Shown one piece after another: positions 23,467 through 25,118 of a stretch of 25,118 nucleotides of DNA. The DNA is taken from contig DATIKM010000031.1 in the NCBI GenBank assembly GCA_035477595.1, positions 1 to 25,118 on the forward strand, read 5' to 3'. The notes beneath the pieces are model-generated. The model did not search any database. It was not told the DNA's origin and saw nothing but the letters and a program-made list of their open reading frames with translations. This DNA is from DATIKM01 sp035477595 (GTDB taxonomy: Bacteria > Armatimonadota > Chthonomonadetes > Chthonomonadales > CAJBBX01). The stretch's first letter is position 1, and each line of letters opens with the position of its first letter. The translations under genes were made by a program, and so were the position numbers.

Positions 23467-24873
23467 TTACTTGCGCGACTCGGCCTGCAGCTTAGCTGCC
23501 TGCTTCGGGTCGCCGATATGCAGCGTGTCGTATGCCTGCTGCGCGCTCTTGAACGCGCCGAGGCCCGCGTGGCCGTGCCAGTCGCCCTGCGTGTGGATCG
23601 GGTTGGGCAGGCCGGTCTCCCGCTCGCGCTTGGCGATCCACGCATCCATGTGGCCCCGCAGGGTGGCAACCACGTCCGGATACTGCTCTGCCACGTTGAG
23701 GTTCTCACCGGGGTCCTGCACCAGGTTGTAGAGCTCCACCTCGGGCTTGAAGTGGAAGTCCGGCTCCAGCGCGATGATCAGCTTCCACTCCGGCGTGCGC
23801 CAGCCGTGCTTGCGCATCCAGGTGCACTCGGTGATGTAGAAGGAGCTGTCGAGGGTGGGCAGGTCACCGTAGGCGAGCGGAAGCAGGCTGTGCCCGTCGA
23901 ACTCGATGCCCGAGTCGATCCCGCAGACCTCCAGGAGCGTGGGCATCAGGTCCTTGTGCTGGTTGTAGCCCGGCGCCATGACGCCCTCGGGCATCGCGCC
24001 GGGGTAGCGGATCACCAGCGGAACGTGCAGCACGGTATCGTAGATGCCGTGGTGGTCGAACCAGCACTCGTGGTCGTAGAGCGTCTCGCCATGGTCGCTG
24101 TTGATGACGATGATCGTCTCGTCCTTGATGCCCAGGGTCTCGAGCGCGTGGAAGAGGTTCTGGATCGAGGCGTCCATGTAGGCGATCGCACCGTCGTACT
24201 GCGCGATCACGTAGTCCTTGTCGGTGATCCCGGGTGGCATCCACGAGGCAAAGAAGTCGCGGAACGGCTTGAAGCTCATGACGGCGTCCATGGACCGGTT
24301 GCGCTTGTCGAACTCGTTGCCGTGGTAGAACGCGCGCTCGAAGGGCTCCGGCGGCAGATAGGGTGCGTGCGGGTCCATGTGGCGCAGGAAGAGCAGGAAG
24401 GGCTTCTTGCCCTTCGCCAGCCGCTCCAGCTCGGGTATGGCGACGCGGTTCAGGTTCTGAGCCTTGGGGCTGCGCCCTTCGTTCCAGCTCCCCCAGCCAG
24501 CGAAGTCCAGGTACTTGTCGAAGCCTCGGGATGCCGGGTTACCGGTGAACCCCACGCAGGTGGAGGCGTACCCGTGGTCGCGCAGCACCTCCGGCAGCGT
24601 CCGCACCTCGGGGCGAAGCGGTCCCCGGTGACGCAGCGCCACCGCCTGCGTGGAGAACACGTCCATGCCCGTGAGCATGGAGGCGTAGGCGCTGGTGGTG
24701 GGGATGTGCGGGCTGTAGGTGTGCTCGAAGACGGTGGCGGTCTCCGCCAGCCGGTCGATGTGAGGCGTGGTTAGGCGCTCGTAGCCGTACAGGCTCATGT
24801 GGTCGGCCCGGATGGAGTCGATCCCCAGGAAGAGGATGTTGGGCCTGCGCCTTCGGGCGCGCTTTGCGGGCAT
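23467..24873 (-). CDS. Sulfatase-superfamily hydrolase with threonine at the formylglycine position
   Basis: A 468-residue protein of the alkaline phosphatase/sulfatase superfamily: RPNILFLGIDSIRADHMSLY at the N-terminus, TPHIDRLAETATVFEHTYS, the active-site helix ...T59-T-S-A-Y63-ASMLTG, HMDPHAPYLPP and NSDHGETLYDHE in the metal site. Ordinary sulfatases have C/S-x-P-x-R at the active site; here Thr occupies the nucleophile position and Tyr replaces Arg, and the usual first Asp-Asp pair is Asp-Ser (D19-S20). It has no signal peptide (starts MPAKRARRRR), so it is probably cytoplasmic or released otherwise. It may be a phosphoester or phosphonate hydrolase, or a transferase using Thr, not a sulfatase. 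GGAGAG precedes ATG 24873. First gene of the operon. Confidence 0.8.
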   Translation of the reverse strand: MPAKRARRRRPNILFLGIDSIRADHMSLYGYERLTTPHIDRLAETATVFEHTYSPHIPTTSAYASMLTGMDVFSTQAVALRHRGPLRPEVRTLPEVLRDHGYASTCVGFTGNPASRGFDKYLDFAGWGSWNEGRSPKAQNLNRVAIPELERLAKGKKPFLLFLRHMDPHAPYLPPEPFERAFYHGNEFDKRNRSMDAVMSFKPFRDFFASWMPPGITDKDYVIAQYDGAIAYMDASIQNLFHALETLGIKDETIIVINSDHGETLYDHECWFDHHGIYDTVLHVPLVIRYPGAMPEGVMAPGYNQHKDLMPTLLEVCGIDSGIEFDGHSLLPLAYGDLPTLDSSFYITECTWMRKHGWRTPEWKLIIALEPDFHFKPEVELYNLVQDPGENLNVAEQYPDVVATLRGHMDAWIAKRERETGLPNPIHTQGDWHGHAGLGAFKSAQQAYDTLHIGDPKQAAKLQAESRK

Positions 24874-24904
24874 GTCGCTCTGCTCTCCAGTTGTGTTGGC
24901 GTGA

Positions 24905-25118
24905 GCCGCTCTCGGCGGTCAGACGGCAGGTGCGCCGCTCTCGGCGGTCAGACGGCAGGTGCGCCGCTCTCGGCGGTCAGACGGCAGGTGCGCCGACCGC
25001 GGCGGCGAGACGACAGGTGCGCCGACCGCGGCGGCGAGACGACAGGTGCGCCGACCGCGGCGGTCAGACGGCAGGTGAGCCGCTCTCGGCGGCGAGACGA
25101 CAGGTGCGCCGACCGCGG
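24905..25118. repeat. 29-bp mosaic tandem repeat, seven full copies plus a partial copy
   Basis: Units of exactly 29 bp run from 24905 (24905, 24934, 24963, 24992, 25021, 25050, 25079) with a last partial copy at 25108 that is cut by the window edge. Each unit begins GCCG, has CGGCGG in the middle and ends CAGGTGC or CAGGTGA. Two segments alternate: CTCT or ACCG in the loop and TCAGACGGC or CGAGACGAC after it. Most units can form CGCCG-N4-CGGCG hairpins. There are no unique spacers, so it is not CRISPR. It lies 32 bases upstream of the sulfatase-like ATG, where that operon's promoter should be. Confidence 0.9.

Noticed and set aside
24905..25118. CRISPR array
   Set aside because: The units follow each other without spacers and vary in fixed segments, so this is a minisatellite.
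1..25118. Prophage, transposase, integrase or tRNA genes marking a genomic island
   Set aside because: None was found; the restriction cassette has no visible flanking repeats or integrase.

Overview
The window is very GC-rich, bacterial and densely coded, with short SD-led genes starting at ATG, GTG and once TTG. There is no rRNA, tRNA or other taxonomic marker. The gene set (GH123/DUF4091-type hydrolase, GxGYxYP protein, sulfatase-like and AP-endonuclease-2-fold proteins, SorC regulator, tandem LTXXQ-like secreted proteins, Tat-exported enzymes) resembles free-living glycan-degrading phyla such as Armatimonadota or Planctomycetota-like lineages. That placement is inference with low confidence.

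Layout. 1-474 (-): 3'-truncated Eis-like GNAT acetyltransferase. 633-2171 (+): Tat-exported beta-lactamase-fold serine hydrolase. 2190-2249: a compact predicted three-way-junction RNA just before the next gene. 2267-6331 (+): a tight operon of a NahK-like sugar 1-kinase and two phosphohexomutase paralogues. 6608-11405 (+): a 1348-residue Tat-exported glycosidase-like protein and a SAM methyltransferase. 11493-13169 (+): a promoter and a two-gene restriction-modification system whose endonuclease closely resembles BstYI. 13189-14568 (-): an orphan HEAT-like protein. 14704-16378 (+): two secreted LTXXQ-like paralogues separated by a textbook terminator. 16533-19924 (-): a SorC-family regulator translationally coupled to a GxGYxYP-family secreted protein. 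20005-20671 (+): operator-like half-sites, a strong promoter, a small His/Cys-motif protein and a terminator. 20692-24873 (-): an operon of a sulfatase-superfamily enzyme, a TIM-barrel isomerase-like protein and a GH123-like hydrolase, with a long hairpin between the last two. 24905-25118: a 29-bp minisatellite running off the window edge.

How it may work together. The exported glycosidase-like proteins, the sulfatase-like enzyme and the serine hydrolase could trim an amino-sugar-containing glycan. The kinase and mutases could take the released hexosamine through the 1-phosphate to the 6-phosphate. A SorC regulator sensing a sugar phosphate would fit as the switch. No transporter is visible, so uptake must be encoded elsewhere. 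The restriction-modification pair looks like an inserted cassette with its own promoter.

No gene-free stretch exceeds 300 bases. The longest are 6332-6607, 19925-20180 and 24874-25118, each described below.
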